Part shown: piece after piece, positions 16,792 through 25,605 of the stretch | How the letters are laid out: every line of letters begins with the position of its first letter | Position numbering within the stretch: position 1 is the stretch's first letter | Notes under the pieces: model-generated | The model's input: only the letters and a program-made list of their open reading frames with translations | What the model was told of the DNA's origin: nothing | The model's database searches: none | NCBI GenBank assembly: GCA_964565685.1 | Contig: CAZMFR010000002.1 | Coordinates: 1-64,000, forward strand | Origin: JAGWNR01 sp964565685 | Lineage (GTDB): Bacteria > Patescibacteriota > Minisyncoccia > Phycocordibacterales > PALSA-1337 | DNA length: 64,000 nt | Direction: 5' to 3' | Made by a program: the position numbers and the translations under genes

Positions 16792-16957
16792 TGTGCGCAG
16801 GGAGGGATTTGAAGCTTACAGCTTCGGTATAGTCTTCACGTCGTGCTCGCCTACGGCTCCGCGCGACATGCTCAGACTTTTCAAATCCCTCACGCGAGCC
16901 GAACAATCGGCTCGTTCCTGAGCCACTCAAAAATCCGCTTTCGCGGATTTTATCGTG
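16792..16957. repeat. Palindromic element beginning with a copy of the tRNA-Tyr 3' end
   Basis: 16792-16813 repeats the 22 bases at 16956-16977 spanning the tRNA-Tyr 3' end. The element then carries an inverted copy of the T arm (TTCAAATCCCT), a GCGAGCC-N7-GGCTCG hairpin and an AAAATCCGC/GCGGATTTT hairpin abutting the tRNA. The arrangement mirrors the tRNA-Glu repeat at 7671. No ORF in this stretch is convincing. Confidence 0.75.
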
Positions 16958-17041
16958 TGCGCAGGGAGGGATTTGAACCCCCGAAGCCCATAGGGCGCGA
17001 CGTTTACAGCGTCGTGTAATTGACCACTCTACCACCTGCGC
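16958..17041 (-). tRNA. tRNA-Tyr (anticodon GTA)
   Basis: Class II tRNA of 84 nt: acceptor GCGCAGG/CCTGCGC, anticodon arm CGACG-CTGTAAA-CGTCG, long variable arm (CGCCC..GGGC), T loop TTCAAAT, discriminator A, no CCA. Confidence 0.92.
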
Positions 17042-17117
17042 GTTTGGTGGACTTCACAAGCATAATATTTTTTCGCTAATTTAGCAATCTCCGCGGAGGT
17101 CTACCATCCTCATTCAT

Positions 17118-17145
17118 TTGACTTACTTTTCAAAATGAGTATCCT
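17118..17145 (+). promoter_or_regulatory. Promoter of the gene at 17184
   Basis: TTGACT, 16-base spacer, TATCCT, ending 38 bases before the start codon. Confidence 0.55.
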
Positions 17146-17183
17146 TTTGCTAAACAAACAGCACAAAGAAAGGAAAATTTAAT

Positions 17184-17582
17184 ATGAACGGTGAAAATCC
17201 TTTATACGAATTCAGCCAAGAAGCTGTCATGCAGGATTACGCAAACAGCGGCGCTTTTCGAGACGCCCGTGACGAGGGTCGTCTGCACATGTTCTTCAGT
17301 CCTTATCGGGTTCCATTAGGACTTACAAATAAACAAATACTAATATGTCTGAACATGAGCCGTTTGAAAGAACAGCGAGAAGAGGCGGAAAGACGGTTAA
17401 GAATATCTCGCATTCCGGAAGAGCTTCTTTATCTTGATGAAGAATTATACAAGGCCAAACTCATAGACGCCTATGATCTTCCAGACAGACTTTGGCGCAT
17501 GCCAAAGGAACTTATCTGCTCTGACTTTATGGACGAAGAAAGATTCAGCCGAGGTATCTGTCTGCTTTTAGCTTCTCTTTAG
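17184..17582 (+). CDS. Hypothetical protein
   Basis: 132 residues, no family recognised. The middle is helical and charged (RLKEQREEAERRLRISRIPEELLYLDEELYKAKL read in parts), the rest mixed; no membrane segment. The start is supported by AAAGGAAA ten bases upstream and a promoter; a terminator follows. It is a single gene facing the Clp ATPase gene tail to tail. Confidence 0.6.
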   Translation: MNGENPLYEFSQEAVMQDYANSGAFRDARDEGRLHMFFSPYRVPLGLTNKQILICLNMSRLKEQREEAERRLRISRIPEELLYLDEELYKAKLIDAYDLPDRLWRMPKELICSDFMDEERFSRGICLLLASL

Positions 17583-17600
17583 GTTGACCAATCGCTCACA

Positions 17601-17627
17601 AAGCCGTCTTTCATTAGGCGGCTTTTT
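17601..17627 (+). terminator. Terminator between convergent genes
   Basis: Imperfect stem AAGCCGTC/GGCGGCTT then TTT. It closes the rightward gene and may also serve the Clp ATPase gene ending at 17626. Confidence 0.7.
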
Positions 17628-20322
17628 AATTCACCAACTCTGCGGCGTTGATTATGATCGGACTTCCGCCGCGCCTCTTTTTTGAGGCAGTGATTACGAC
17701 TTCGTTTTCCTTCATCGAAACATTAACCGTGCCGCCTTTTGTAACGCCTTTGGAGATCATCAGATTCGCCACTGGGGTTAGGATTTTATTTTGAATCAAA
17801 CGCTTCAAGGGACGCGCGCCGTATTGCGGATTGTAGCCTTCTTTTGCCAAATAAGCAGAAACTTCCGGAGCGACGACCAATTTTATGTCTTTTGTGAGCA
17901 AGCGATCGACGACTGCTTGGACCTGGATGTTTACAATCTTCTCGATGGCTTCTTTTGACAGGATATCGAATAGGATTATGTCGTCGACGCGATTCAAAAA
18001 TTCGGGACGGAAATAGTCGCGCAAGCTATCCATTACTTTGTCTTTGACTTCTCTGTAGCTGGCTTGGTCCATTTCGTCTTTGGATTTTTCCTGGCCGTCG
18101 GAAGGGTTGAAACCCATGTGCTCCATGCGCTGGATATATTGCGCGCCGATATTAGAGGTCATGATGATGACAGAGTTGCGGAAATTGACCGTGCGGCCCT
18201 TTGAATCGGTCAAGCGGCCGTTGTCGAGTACTTGGAGGAGGATGTTAAAGACCTCTGGATGGGCCTTTTCGATCTCATCAAAGAGAATGACTGAATATGG
18301 ACGATGACGGACGAGCTCTGTCAAACCGCCGCCCTCGTCATGGCCGACATAGCCAGGAGGCGCACCGATCAGGCGCGAAACAGAATGTTTTTCCATGAAT
18401 TCAGACATATCGACGCGAATGAGCGCCTTGTCGTCGTTAAAAAGGAATTCAGCCAGGGCTTTCGTCAGCTCGGTTTTGCCGACTCCTGTCGGTCCGAGGA
18501 ATATGAAAGAGCCGATCGGCCGGGTAGGATCGGCGATCCCGGCGCGCGAGCGTTTGATCGTGTCGGAGATCTTTTTAACGGCTTCGTCCTGGCCGACGAT
18601 CCTCTTCTTCAGCTCTTCTTCCATGCGAGACAGCTTTGCCGCCTCTTCTTCTAACATACGATTGACCGGAATGCCTGTCCAACGCGAAACGACTCCGGCG
18701 ATATCCGATTCGGTTATCTCTTCTTTCAAGATCCTCCGCGAGGTCTGCAATTTTTTCAGACGCTTCGCTTTCATGTCTAGATCTTTTGATAGAGCAGGGA
18801 TCGTGCCATATCGGATCTCGGCGGCTTTCGCCAGATCGGCGCGAGCTTCGGCTGATTCCGCTTCCATGCGGCGGATCTCGAGGTCTTTCTTGATCTTCTT
18901 TATATCGGCGATAGTCTCCTTCTCGTTCTTCCATTTCAGTTCGAGCTCAGAGGTGCTCTCGCGCAGATCGGCGATCTCTTTTTCGATCTTCCCTGTCCGT
19001 GCCTTTGCCTCTTTGCTTGTCTCCTTTTTCAAGGCCTCTTTTTCTATTTCCAGACGCATTATCTTGCGGCGAGTCTCTTCTAGCTTTGGAGGCATATTTT
19101 CAAGGGAAATCTTCAAGGAAGATGCGGCTTCGTCTATGAGGTCGACGACTTTGTCGGGCAAAAAACGATCCGTGATATATCGGCTCGCCAGATCGACTGC
19201 GGCCACGATGGCATCATCCGTTATGCGCACGCCGTGATATAGCTCGTACTTTTCCTTTAGTCCGCGCAAGATGGCGATGGCGTCATCGCGGCTCGGCTCG
19301 GAAACAAAGACCGGCTGAAAACGACGGGTCAGGGCTGGGTCGCGCTCGATGTATTTTTGATATTCCTTTATCGTAGTCGCTCCGATGGCGCGCAATTCGC
19401 CGCGAGCCAGGGCCGGCTTCAGCATGTTCGAAGCGTCCATAGATCCTTCGGCAGCGCCTGCTCCGACGAGCGTGTGGATCTCGTCTATAAAGAGGATTAT
19501 CTTGCCTTCTGCGCGCTCTACCTCTTTTAAGATATTCTTCAGACGCTCTTCGAATTCGCCACGATATTTTGTGCCCGCTATGAGCGAGCCGAGGTCGAGA
19601 GAGACTAATTCCTTGTCCTTCAATGATTCTGGCACATCGCCCTGGGCCATTCTCAATGCCAATCCTTCGACGATCGCAGTTTTGCCGACGCCCGCCTCGC
19701 CGATCAAGATAGGGTTGTTCTTTGTCCTGCGCGAGAGGATCTGCACGATGCGCATGATCTCATTGTCGCGACCGATGACCGGATCGAGCTTGTTGTCCCT
19801 TGCGAGCTTTGTGAGCGAGCGGGTGTAGCGCGCCAGCGTGCGGAAACGCTTTGGCTTGTCATCGCCGGCTATCGGATTGGCGCGGATGTCGGTCAGCGCA
19901 GTTAGGACGACTTCTCTGTCTATTTTGAATCTTGCCAAGATGTCCTTTGCCGGGCTTTGCACATCGAATACGCCGAGAAACAGGTGTTCGGTCGAAATGA
20001 ATTCGTCTTTTAGACCGGCGGCTTCTTTGCTGGCATGTTCTAGGATTGCCGCGAGCTCCGGAGTCAGATAGATCTGATATGAGGGAGCAAGAACGCTCCC
20101 GCCTTCTGGAGCTTCGATGCTTTCCAATATGATATCCATCAGCATCATCGTATCGACCTCTAGCTTGTCTAGAATGGAAGTGACCATGCTCTCCTCTTGC
20201 AAGATCAAAGCGCAGAGAAGATGCACTGGGTTGACGTGATTCTGACCGCGCTCGATGGCGAGCTCGTGCGCCCTGCGGAGGGCCTCTTTTGCTTTTGTGG
20301 TGAAATTCTTGAGTGGAGGCAT
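17626..20322 (-). CDS. ClpB/ClpC-type AAA+ chaperone
   Basis: 898 residues. Hexameric unfoldase acting on aggregated or degradable proteins. N-terminal double Clp repeat (~1-145), first AAA+ domain with GEAGVGKT (~207), a long coiled-coil middle domain (~410-540), second AAA+ domain with GPTGVGKT (~606) and C-terminal RPEFLNRVDDI. The middle domain is ClpB-length, which favours a disaggregase. A GF tripeptide (HMGFNP) sits where ClpC carries its ClpP-binding loop. ClpB and ClpC therefore cannot be separated here, and no clpP is in the window. Confidence 0.9.
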   Translation of the reverse strand: MPPLKNFTTKAKEALRRAHELAIERGQNHVNPVHLLCALILQEESMVTSILDKLEVDTMMLMDIILESIEAPEGGSVLAPSYQIYLTPELAAILEHASKEAAGLKDEFISTEHLFLGVFDVQSPAKDILARFKIDREVVLTALTDIRANPIAGDDKPKRFRTLARYTRSLTKLARDNKLDPVIGRDNEIMRIVQILSRRTKNNPILIGEAGVGKTAIVEGLALRMAQGDVPESLKDKELVSLDLGSLIAGTKYRGEFEERLKNILKEVERAEGKIILFIDEIHTLVGAGAAEGSMDASNMLKPALARGELRAIGATTIKEYQKYIERDPALTRRFQPVFVSEPSRDDAIAILRGLKEKYELYHGVRITDDAIVAAVDLASRYITDRFLPDKVVDLIDEAASSLKISLENMPPKLEETRRKIMRLEIEKEALKKETSKEAKARTGKIEKEIADLRESTSELELKWKNEKETIADIKKIKKDLEIRRMEAESAEARADLAKAAEIRYGTIPALSKDLDMKAKRLKKLQTSRRILKEEITESDIAGVVSRWTGIPVNRMLEEEAAKLSRMEEELKKRIVGQDEAVKKISDTIKRSRAGIADPTRPIGSFIFLGPTGVGKTELTKALAEFLFNDDKALIRVDMSEFMEKHSVSRLIGAPPGYVGHDEGGGLTELVRHRPYSVILFDEIEKAHPEVFNILLQVLDNGRLTDSKGRTVNFRNSVIIMTSNIGAQYIQRMEHMGFNPSDGQEKSKDEMDQASYREVKDKVMDSLRDYFRPEFLNRVDDIILFDILSKEAIEKIVNIQVQAVVDRLLTKDIKLVVAPEVSAYLAKEGYNPQYGARPLKRLIQNKILTPVANLMISKGVTKGGTVNVSMKENEVVITASKKRRGGSPIIINAAELVN

Positions 20323-20489
20323 AATGTAGATGTAAAGTTAAAAATCCAAAATTAAAAGTTTTTATTTGATGCCGGACCAGTATTTCAATCGCTAATTCTA
20401 GCATTACCCATAGCTTTCTTGCCTTTCTGTGGCTTTCTCCAGATAGTACGATTTTACCGTAAAAAAGGTGCGAGGTCAAACGCTATTTC

Positions 20490-21284
20490 TTATTTTGGAA
20501 GCGCCGCTTTTATCGGAGCAATCAAATAAAATTCAGCTTCTGTCTTTGAAGTAGAATCTGTCTTGGAGGCCAAAGAAGAAGTCTGCAAACCGATCAAATT
20601 TCCGGAAATATCGAACAATGGGCTTCCTGGCAAGACTTTTGATGGGTCGATAGTCGTCGAAACAGCGAACGGACTCGACGAAGCGTCAGCCGAAACCAAT
20701 CTGTCGACGACGCCTACGCCGAGAGTGCCGGCATCTGTGCCGCCCAACGATGCGACCATCTCCCCTAATTTTGGGAAAGATCTGATCGAGATCGGTGAAA
20801 AAGAGGTCGATGACGCTTGTGCAGAAGATAGGATTGGCGCGAGAAAGACGAGATCGCCGTTTATCTGCTGTTGTATGACGACCGCGTTGTATGAATCCCC
20901 ATCAGCATAAGCAACCGCGATATTTTTCAAACCGACTATGTTCGACTTGTCTGTCATGACTGTGCCGTTCCCATTGATGACCACGCCGAGACCTGTGACG
21001 GAGCCATCGATACCGTAATCCTGGATTTTTACAACGCCCTTCTCTACACTGCTTACGATCGAAGTCAGAGAGTCTTCCGATGAGTTGCTTTGTCCTACTG
21101 TAGCGAGATTATCAGCCGGAAGGGCGGCGGCCACCGTATTTTCGATGACTCGTTCTATAGTATTAGTAGTGCCGGCGGGAGCTTGGTTGATGAGAGACAC
21201 GGTGACGATGCCCGTGGCGATCGAAGTGACGAACGATACAAGGAGGGTAAGAAGAACGATTTGTTGTTTGGTGAGATGCTCCAT
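20490..21284 (-). CDS. Membrane-anchored trypsin-fold protein, probably catalytically inactive
   Basis: 264 residues: N-terminal transmembrane helix (~9-30), linker, then an HtrA-like trypsin domain with GLGVVINGNGTVMTD, NGDLVFLA and LPGSPLFD. In active HtrA the TD.HV motif holds the catalytic His; here the sequence is TDKSNIV with no His. The Asp (NGDL) and a Ser in GSPLFD remain. There is no PDZ domain. It may be a pseudoprotease with a binding role in the cell envelope. Confidence 0.75.
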   Translation of the reverse strand: MEHLTKQQIVLLTLLVSFVTSIATGIVTVSLINQAPAGTTNTIERVIENTVAAALPADNLATVGQSNSSEDSLTSIVSSVEKGVVKIQDYGIDGSVTGLGVVINGNGTVMTDKSNIVGLKNIAVAYADGDSYNAVVIQQQINGDLVFLAPILSSAQASSTSFSPISIRSFPKLGEMVASLGGTDAGTLGVGVVDRLVSADASSSPFAVSTTIDPSKVLPGSPLFDISGNLIGLQTSSLASKTDSTSKTEAEFYLIAPIKAALPK

Positions 21285-21315
21285 GCAGATAATATGCTCT
21301 TTTGCCAGACAGAAG

Positions 21316-22506
21316 TCAATTTTTATTCAAAGGATTCCCTTGTACAAACTTGCTTAGCAAATTCAAGACCTTTTTCAGGTCGCCCCTCTTTGTCCATCTG
21401 CCAAAAGAAAATCTGATGGATGATCTCGAATCGGCGCCGATGGCACGGAGAACGTAGGATTCGTCTTCGTCACGGAGACAGGCGCTTTTTGTCGAAACGG
21501 CTATCCCTTTTGCGTCGAGGCGCAAGACGATCATCTCGGCATCTATGCTCGGAAAAGCGATATTCGATATGTGCGGAGCTCGCGGAACGCCGGCGGCGTT
21601 GACCATAGAATCTGGTCTGATCTTCTTGGCTTCCCCTTCAAAAAGATCGCGGAGCTCGCCGATGCGCCGGCTTTCTTTTTCCATTTTTTCACCGGCGATC
21701 TGTAGAGCTCTGGCAAAACCGGCTGCGCCAGGGATATTCTCTGTTCCCGATCGCAATTCGTTTTCTTGTCCTCCGCCATAGATTAACGGCTCGATCGGCG
21801 TCCTCCTCTTCACATACAGCGCGCCGATGCCGCGCGGACCGAATGCTTTGCTGGCATCCATGGTCAAGAGGTCGACGCCGAGCTTTTCGACGTTTAGCTC
21901 TTCATACAAAATGGCTTGGCATGCGTCGGTATGAAAGAGAGGATACAAAGCTTTGCCGCCAGACATATTCTTTCTGGCATCTCTCACGATCTTTGCGATC
22001 TCTCTGATCGGTTCTATTGTGCCGATCTCGTTATTGACGGTCATGATCGAAACGAGAAAAGTCTCCGGCTTTATGGCTTTCTTTAATTGTTCAAGGGAAA
22101 CGAGGCCGTTTTTATCGACAGCCAGTCTGGTCACTTCGACGCCCTGCCTTTCGAGCATGTCGGCTGTCTCTAAAATCGAAGAATGCTCGATAGAAGAGAT
22201 GATAAGGTGCGGTTTCGATCTTGCTTTGCCGATATTTTTGAAGGATCGATATGCCGCGCGGCAAGCGCCTTCGAGCGTCAAACTGTTCGCCTCTGTCCCG
22301 CCGCTTGTAAAAACTATCTCGTCGGCGTGCGCATTCAAGAATTCCGCCGTGCTTTTGCGCGATCGATCGAGGATCTTTTTTGCCTTGACGCCGAGAGAAT
22401 GTATAGACGATGGATTCAACGGCTCCCGATTCCACTTGTCCATTTCTTTCCTGACGAGCGGATCTATCGGCGTTATCGAGGCATAATCTAGATATACATG
22501 CTTCAT
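21316..22506 (-). CDS. Cysteine desulfurase (NifS/IscS family)
   Basis: 396 residues from MKHVYLDYAS. PLP enzyme releasing sulfur from cysteine for Fe-S clusters and tRNA thiolation. Seen: SGGTEANSL (~73), the PLP lysine in DASKAFGPRGIGALY (~205), and the active-site cysteine in KSACLRD (~330). The lysine motif carries Ser where many family members have His (HK). No iscU or other Fe-S gene is adjacent, so the acceptor is unknown; a tRNA-thiolation role is possible. The ORF extends nine codons upstream, but this start gives the conserved beginning. Confidence 0.9.
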   Translation of the reverse strand: MKHVYLDYASITPIDPLVRKEMDKWNREPLNPSSIHSLGVKAKKILDRSRKSTAEFLNAHADEIVFTSGGTEANSLTLEGACRAAYRSFKNIGKARSKPHLIISSIEHSSILETADMLERQGVEVTRLAVDKNGLVSLEQLKKAIKPETFLVSIMTVNNEIGTIEPIREIAKIVRDARKNMSGGKALYPLFHTDACQAILYEELNVEKLGVDLLTMDASKAFGPRGIGALYVKRRTPIEPLIYGGGQENELRSGTENIPGAAGFARALQIAGEKMEKESRRIGELRDLFEGEAKKIRPDSMVNAAGVPRAPHISNIAFPSIDAEMIVLRLDAKGIAVSTKSACLRDEDESYVLRAIGADSRSSIRFSFGRWTKRGDLKKVLNLLSKFVQGNPLNKN

Positions 22507-22576
22507 GCCGTTAAATATAACCCATTTATTCACAACCTCAAACTTTTTTAAAAAAACCCGTGCTATAATCCACTAC

Positions 22577-23053
22577 ATGAATTTTTCCTTCGATACAAAC
22601 ACTGTTTGCCTGGTCATCCTCTCCGCGCTCGTGCTCGCTTTGGCTGGTTATGTTGTTTTCCTGCACACAAAGCTCAGAAAATTCCTGGCCGACAAAAACG
22701 CCACGTCGATCGGCGATTCGATCGCCAATTTGGCCGGCCGCGCCGACACCATGGAAAAATTCCGCTCTAATCTGGAGGAATATCTGATCAATGTAGAAAG
22801 CCGACTGAAAAAGAGCGTCCAAGCGGTTCACACTGTCCGTTTCAATCCTTTCCGTGCCGCCGGCGGCGGAGGCAATCAGAGTTTCGCGACGGCTTTCATC
22901 AACGAGTCCGGCGACGGCGTCGTCATCTCGTCCCTATATTCGCGCGATAATGTCAGCATCTTTGGCAAGCCGTTGAAAAATCATGCTTCGGAATATGAAT
23001 TGTCCGGCGAAGAAAAAGAGGCAATAAAAATGGCGAAGGAGAAGCTGAAGTAA
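22577..23053 (+). CDS. DUF4446 family membrane protein
   Basis: 158 residues. One N-terminal helix (~9-30), an amphipathic segment (~35-75), then the conserved VRFNPFRAAGGGGNQSFATA (~88-107) and SSLYSRDNVSIFGKPL typical of DUF4446. Function unknown. TATAAT at 22564-22569 lies only 7 bases before ATG 22577, so the ORF opening at 22505 is excluded and the mRNA is probably leaderless. Confidence 0.85.
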   Translation: MNFSFDTNTVCLVILSALVLALAGYVVFLHTKLRKFLADKNATSIGDSIANLAGRADTMEKFRSNLEEYLINVESRLKKSVQAVHTVRFNPFRAAGGGGNQSFATAFINESGDGVVISSLYSRDNVSIFGKPLKNHASEYELSGEEKEAIKMAKEKLK

Positions 23054-23150
23054 TAGAAACAAAGATTCGATATTTATAAAATACTTATCAACAATGTTGG
23101 TAAGTATTTTAACTTTTCTTAATACCCAATTCCTTATAATTCGCACATAT

Positions 23151-23219
23151 GCCGGTAGTCTGGCGACGAATTCGGGACTTGGTATTCCTTATTCAAGGGT
23201 TCGATTCCCTTTACCGGCT
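23151..23219 (+). other. tRNA-like sequence lacking a normal D arm
   Basis: Acceptor GCCGGTA/TACCGGC (7 bp), T arm AAGGG-TTCGATT-CCCTT and discriminator T are excellent. The 38 bases between are too short for both a D arm and an anticodon arm. A TTCGGGA heptamer resembles the proline anticodon loop (CGG), and CTTGGTA could offer TGG, but neither gives a good stem. It may be a damaged tRNA-Pro or a tRNA mimic. The middle segment is complementary to the RNA candidate at 23280-23366. Confidence 0.45.
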
Positions 23220-23245
23220 TCAATAAACTTATGCACATATTATAT

Positions 23246-23273
23246 TTGACGAATAAATTATCTTTGCTATACT
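23246..23273 (+). promoter_or_regulatory. Promoter of a short RNA
   Basis: TTGACG, 16-base spacer, TATACT in the spacer downstream of the tRNA-like sequence; no ORF follows before the terminator at ~23341. Confidence 0.65.
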
Positions 23274-23279
23274 AGTTCC

Positions 23280-23366
23280 ATACCAAGTTTCCGACACCTC
23301 CAAAAGGTGCGTCACCAGACGAATAAGGAATACCACAACCCCCGCTCCGGCGGGTTTTGTGTTTTA
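23280..23366 (+). ncRNA. Candidate small RNA complementary to the neighbouring tRNA-like sequence
   Basis: Promoter 23246-23273, start expected near 23280, terminator CCCGC-TCCG-GCGGG then TTTTGTGTTTT (23341-23365), giving ~85 nt. It contains GAATAAGGAATACC, the exact complement of bases 23191-23204, GTCACCAGAC (complement of 23158-23167 with one mismatch) and TACCAAGT (complement of 23187-23194). The internal hairpin CACCTCCAAAAGGTG is clear. The blocks are in circularly permuted order relative to the tRNA-like sequence. Confidence 0.45.
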
Positions 23367-23372
23367 TATAAA

Positions 23373-23400
23373 GAAAAAAGGGAGCCGCTGGGGTTCCCTT
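23373..23400 (-). terminator. Terminator of the gene at 23434
   Basis: Minus-strand hairpin with arms AAGGGA/TCCCTT and a short bulged interior, followed by TTTTTT. Confidence 0.7.
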
Positions 23401-23433
23401 CATGTGCATATGAACATTTATATTACACTGCGA

Positions 23434-23754
23434 TCATTCCACACTAACATAATCAATCTCTTTTGTGGGAACATATTCGATATAGATCGAAGTGCCGGGC
23501 TCAAAGACGCGGATATGCTTTAGCGCAGTCATCAGCTTTTGGACATCGCTTTCTTCGTGAGAAAAAAGACGGAAATGAATCCTGTCGCTTCCACATATCG
23601 ATTTGATTGGCGCTGGCAAGATATTGATATTTTGTATCGATACGAGTTTGGCATTGCCCAAACGGCGCCGCAATTCCGTTTCAAATGCTTTGAGCTTTTC
23701 CGTCGAATCAACGATCTTTGTGTCTCCGAGAGAGACAATATCTATGCTCTTCAT
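23434..23754 (-). CDS. Hypothetical protein
   Basis: 106 residues from MKSIDIVSLG, chosen because AAAGGAAAAGC precedes this ATG; the ORF opening at 23880 would run into the infB promoter. Mixed alpha/beta-looking sequence with no membrane segment. The part LVSIQNINILPAPIKSI and the tail VFEPGTSIYIEYVP look like beta strands. No family recognised. It is divergent from infB. Confidence 0.6.
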   Translation of the reverse strand: MKSIDIVSLGDTKIVDSTEKLKAFETELRRRLGNAKLVSIQNINILPAPIKSICGSDRIHFRLFSHEESDVQKLMTALKHIRVFEPGTSIYIEYVPTKEIDYVSVE

Positions 23755-23886
23755 GCTTTTCCTTTTGTTTTGATGTTTGTTTTTGAGCCGCCTCAAGCGC
23801 CATTCCGAGTGGAAATAGCGCTTTGGGCGTCTCTTGTTTTTTTTGAACCAACTGCCCTCCTTCCTTATTATCACTTCCAAACCGAG

Positions 23887-23915
23887 TTGTCAAATATTCG
23901 CTTTTCTGCTATACT
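23887..23915 (+). promoter_or_regulatory. infB promoter
   Basis: TTGTCA, 17-base spacer, TATACT. The transcript would start about 10 bases before the infB ATG at 23933 and excludes the longer ORF start. Confidence 0.75.
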
Positions 23916-23932
23916 CCAATTTCCTACTCACT

Positions 23933-25528
23933 ATGGCTACAAAAGCTCCTCAAAAGAATACAGAACCTAAAAAAACGCCGAAAACCCGCCGCCAACCGGT
24001 CGTCGTGGTCATGGGCCACATCGACCATGGCAAGAGCACTCTGCTCGATTACATACGCAAAACGAACATCGTCGCCGGCGAGGCAGGCGGCATCACCCAA
24101 TCTATCGGCGCCTATGAGGCGGTCATTCCGAACAAGGACGGCGAACGGCGCATCACCTTTATAGACACGCCAGGACATGAAGCGTTTTGCGGCATACGCG
24201 AGCGCGGCGCGGCGGCAGCCGACGTGGCGATACTCATCGTTTCGGCCGAAGACGGAGTCAAGCCGCAGACCGTCGAGGCGTTGAATTGCATCAAGTCCGC
24301 AAAGCTTCCATATATCGTAGCTATAAACAAGATCGACAAACCAAGCGCGAATGTCGAGCATACGAAACAAACCCTGGCCGAGAACGAGATATATATCGAG
24401 GGCTACGGCGGCGACGTTCCAGTCGCTGAGATCTCTTCTGTAAACGGCAAAGGGATTCCTGACCTCCTCGACATGATATATCTCCTGTCAGATATGGAAG
24501 ATCTGACTTGTGACAAGAATGCGCCATGCACCGGAGTCGTGATCGAGGCAGACCTCGACAAGAAAAAAGGCATCGCCGCCACATTGATCGTGGACAACGG
24601 CAATCTGAAAAAAGGGTCGTTCATCGCAACAGAAACGGCTTTTGCGCCGGTCCGCATCCTTGAAAATTTCAAGGGAGAACAAGAGCCGGAGATCGGCGCC
24701 GGTCGTCCTGCCAGCGTCGTCGGCTGGAGCGATCTTCCGGCTGTCGGCGCCGCTTTTATAACTTTTGGATCAAAGAAAGAAGCAGAGAGATATATAGAAG
24801 AGAAAGGAAAAAACGTAGAAAAGGGCAAGAGCACAGAAAAAAACAAAGCTCCTGCGACCGCAAAATCCGCAGATAGCGCGGGCATGGACATAAACGGCGA
24901 CGCTGTCGAGATCAAGGATATAGTCATCCCCCTTATAATACGCGCCGATTCATCCGGTTCGCTCGACGGCATCCATCATGAGCTCCAAAAAATAAAGATC
25001 GACCATGTCGAGATGGAGATCGTCAGCGAAGGCATAGGCGAGATAAACGAAAAAGACGCCAAGACTGCCCTATCCGACGCGAATTCCATCATCATCGGTT
25101 TCAACGTCCCAACAGACGCGCAAGCGGCAGGGGTCATAGAGAGATCGTCCCTCAACGTGCGCACATTTAAAATAATCTACGAATTGACCGATTTCATCCG
25201 GTCCACAGCGATCGAAAGAAAGCCAAAAGAATACCTCGATGAAAAATTAGGCGAAGCAAAGATACTGGCAATATTCGGCACTGGCAAGGAAAAGCAGATA
25301 GTCGGCGGCAAAGTCGAATCCGGCTCGATAAAAAAAGGCGGCGAAGTAAAAGTCTTGCGCCGCGGCGGCGAAATAGGCCGTGGACGCATTCGCGAGCTTC
25401 AACAGAACAAGGAAAAAACTGACGAAGTCCGCGAGGGCTATGAATTCGGCGCCCTGTTGTCGGACATAAAGGTCTCTCTGGCCGCTGGTGATCGGCTCGA
25501 AACGTTCCATACGGTCGAAAAAAAATAA
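23933..25528 (+). CDS. infB: Translation initiation factor IF-2, short form
   Basis: 531 residues from MATKAPQK. Brings fMet-tRNA to the 30S subunit and promotes subunit joining. Only ~20 residues precede the G domain, compared with several hundred in E. coli. GTPase motifs GHIDHGKST (~27-35), DTPGHEAF and NKID are intact, followed by domains II, III and C2. A Lys/Glu-rich low-complexity stretch (~285-320) lies between domains II and III. It forms an operon with rbfA. Confidence 0.95.
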   Translation: MATKAPQKNTEPKKTPKTRRQPVVVVMGHIDHGKSTLLDYIRKTNIVAGEAGGITQSIGAYEAVIPNKDGERRITFIDTPGHEAFCGIRERGAAAADVAILIVSAEDGVKPQTVEALNCIKSAKLPYIVAINKIDKPSANVEHTKQTLAENEIYIEGYGGDVPVAEISSVNGKGIPDLLDMIYLLSDMEDLTCDKNAPCTGVVIEADLDKKKGIAATLIVDNGNLKKGSFIATETAFAPVRILENFKGEQEPEIGAGRPASVVGWSDLPAVGAAFITFGSKKEAERYIEEKGKNVEKGKSTEKNKAPATAKSADSAGMDINGDAVEIKDIVIPLIIRADSSGSLDGIHHELQKIKIDHVEMEIVSEGIGEINEKDAKTALSDANSIIIGFNVPTDAQAAGVIERSSLNVRTFKIIYELTDFIRSTAIERKPKEYLDEKLGEAKILAIFGTGKEKQIVGGKVESGSIKKGGEVKVLRRGGEIGRGRIRELQQNKEKTDEVREGYEFGALLSDIKVSLAAGDRLETFHTVEKK

Positions 25529-25605
25529 AAAGATTTTTGATTCAAGAATGGTCAAAAAATACACGAATTTTTGAATCATAAATCCTGAATCTGGACTCAA
25601 TTCAA

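Noticed and set aside
23151..23219. Calling this a normal tRNA-Pro
   Set aside because: Only 38 bases lie between acceptor and T arms; neither CGG nor TGG placement gives a proper five-base-pair anticodon stem with a D arm.
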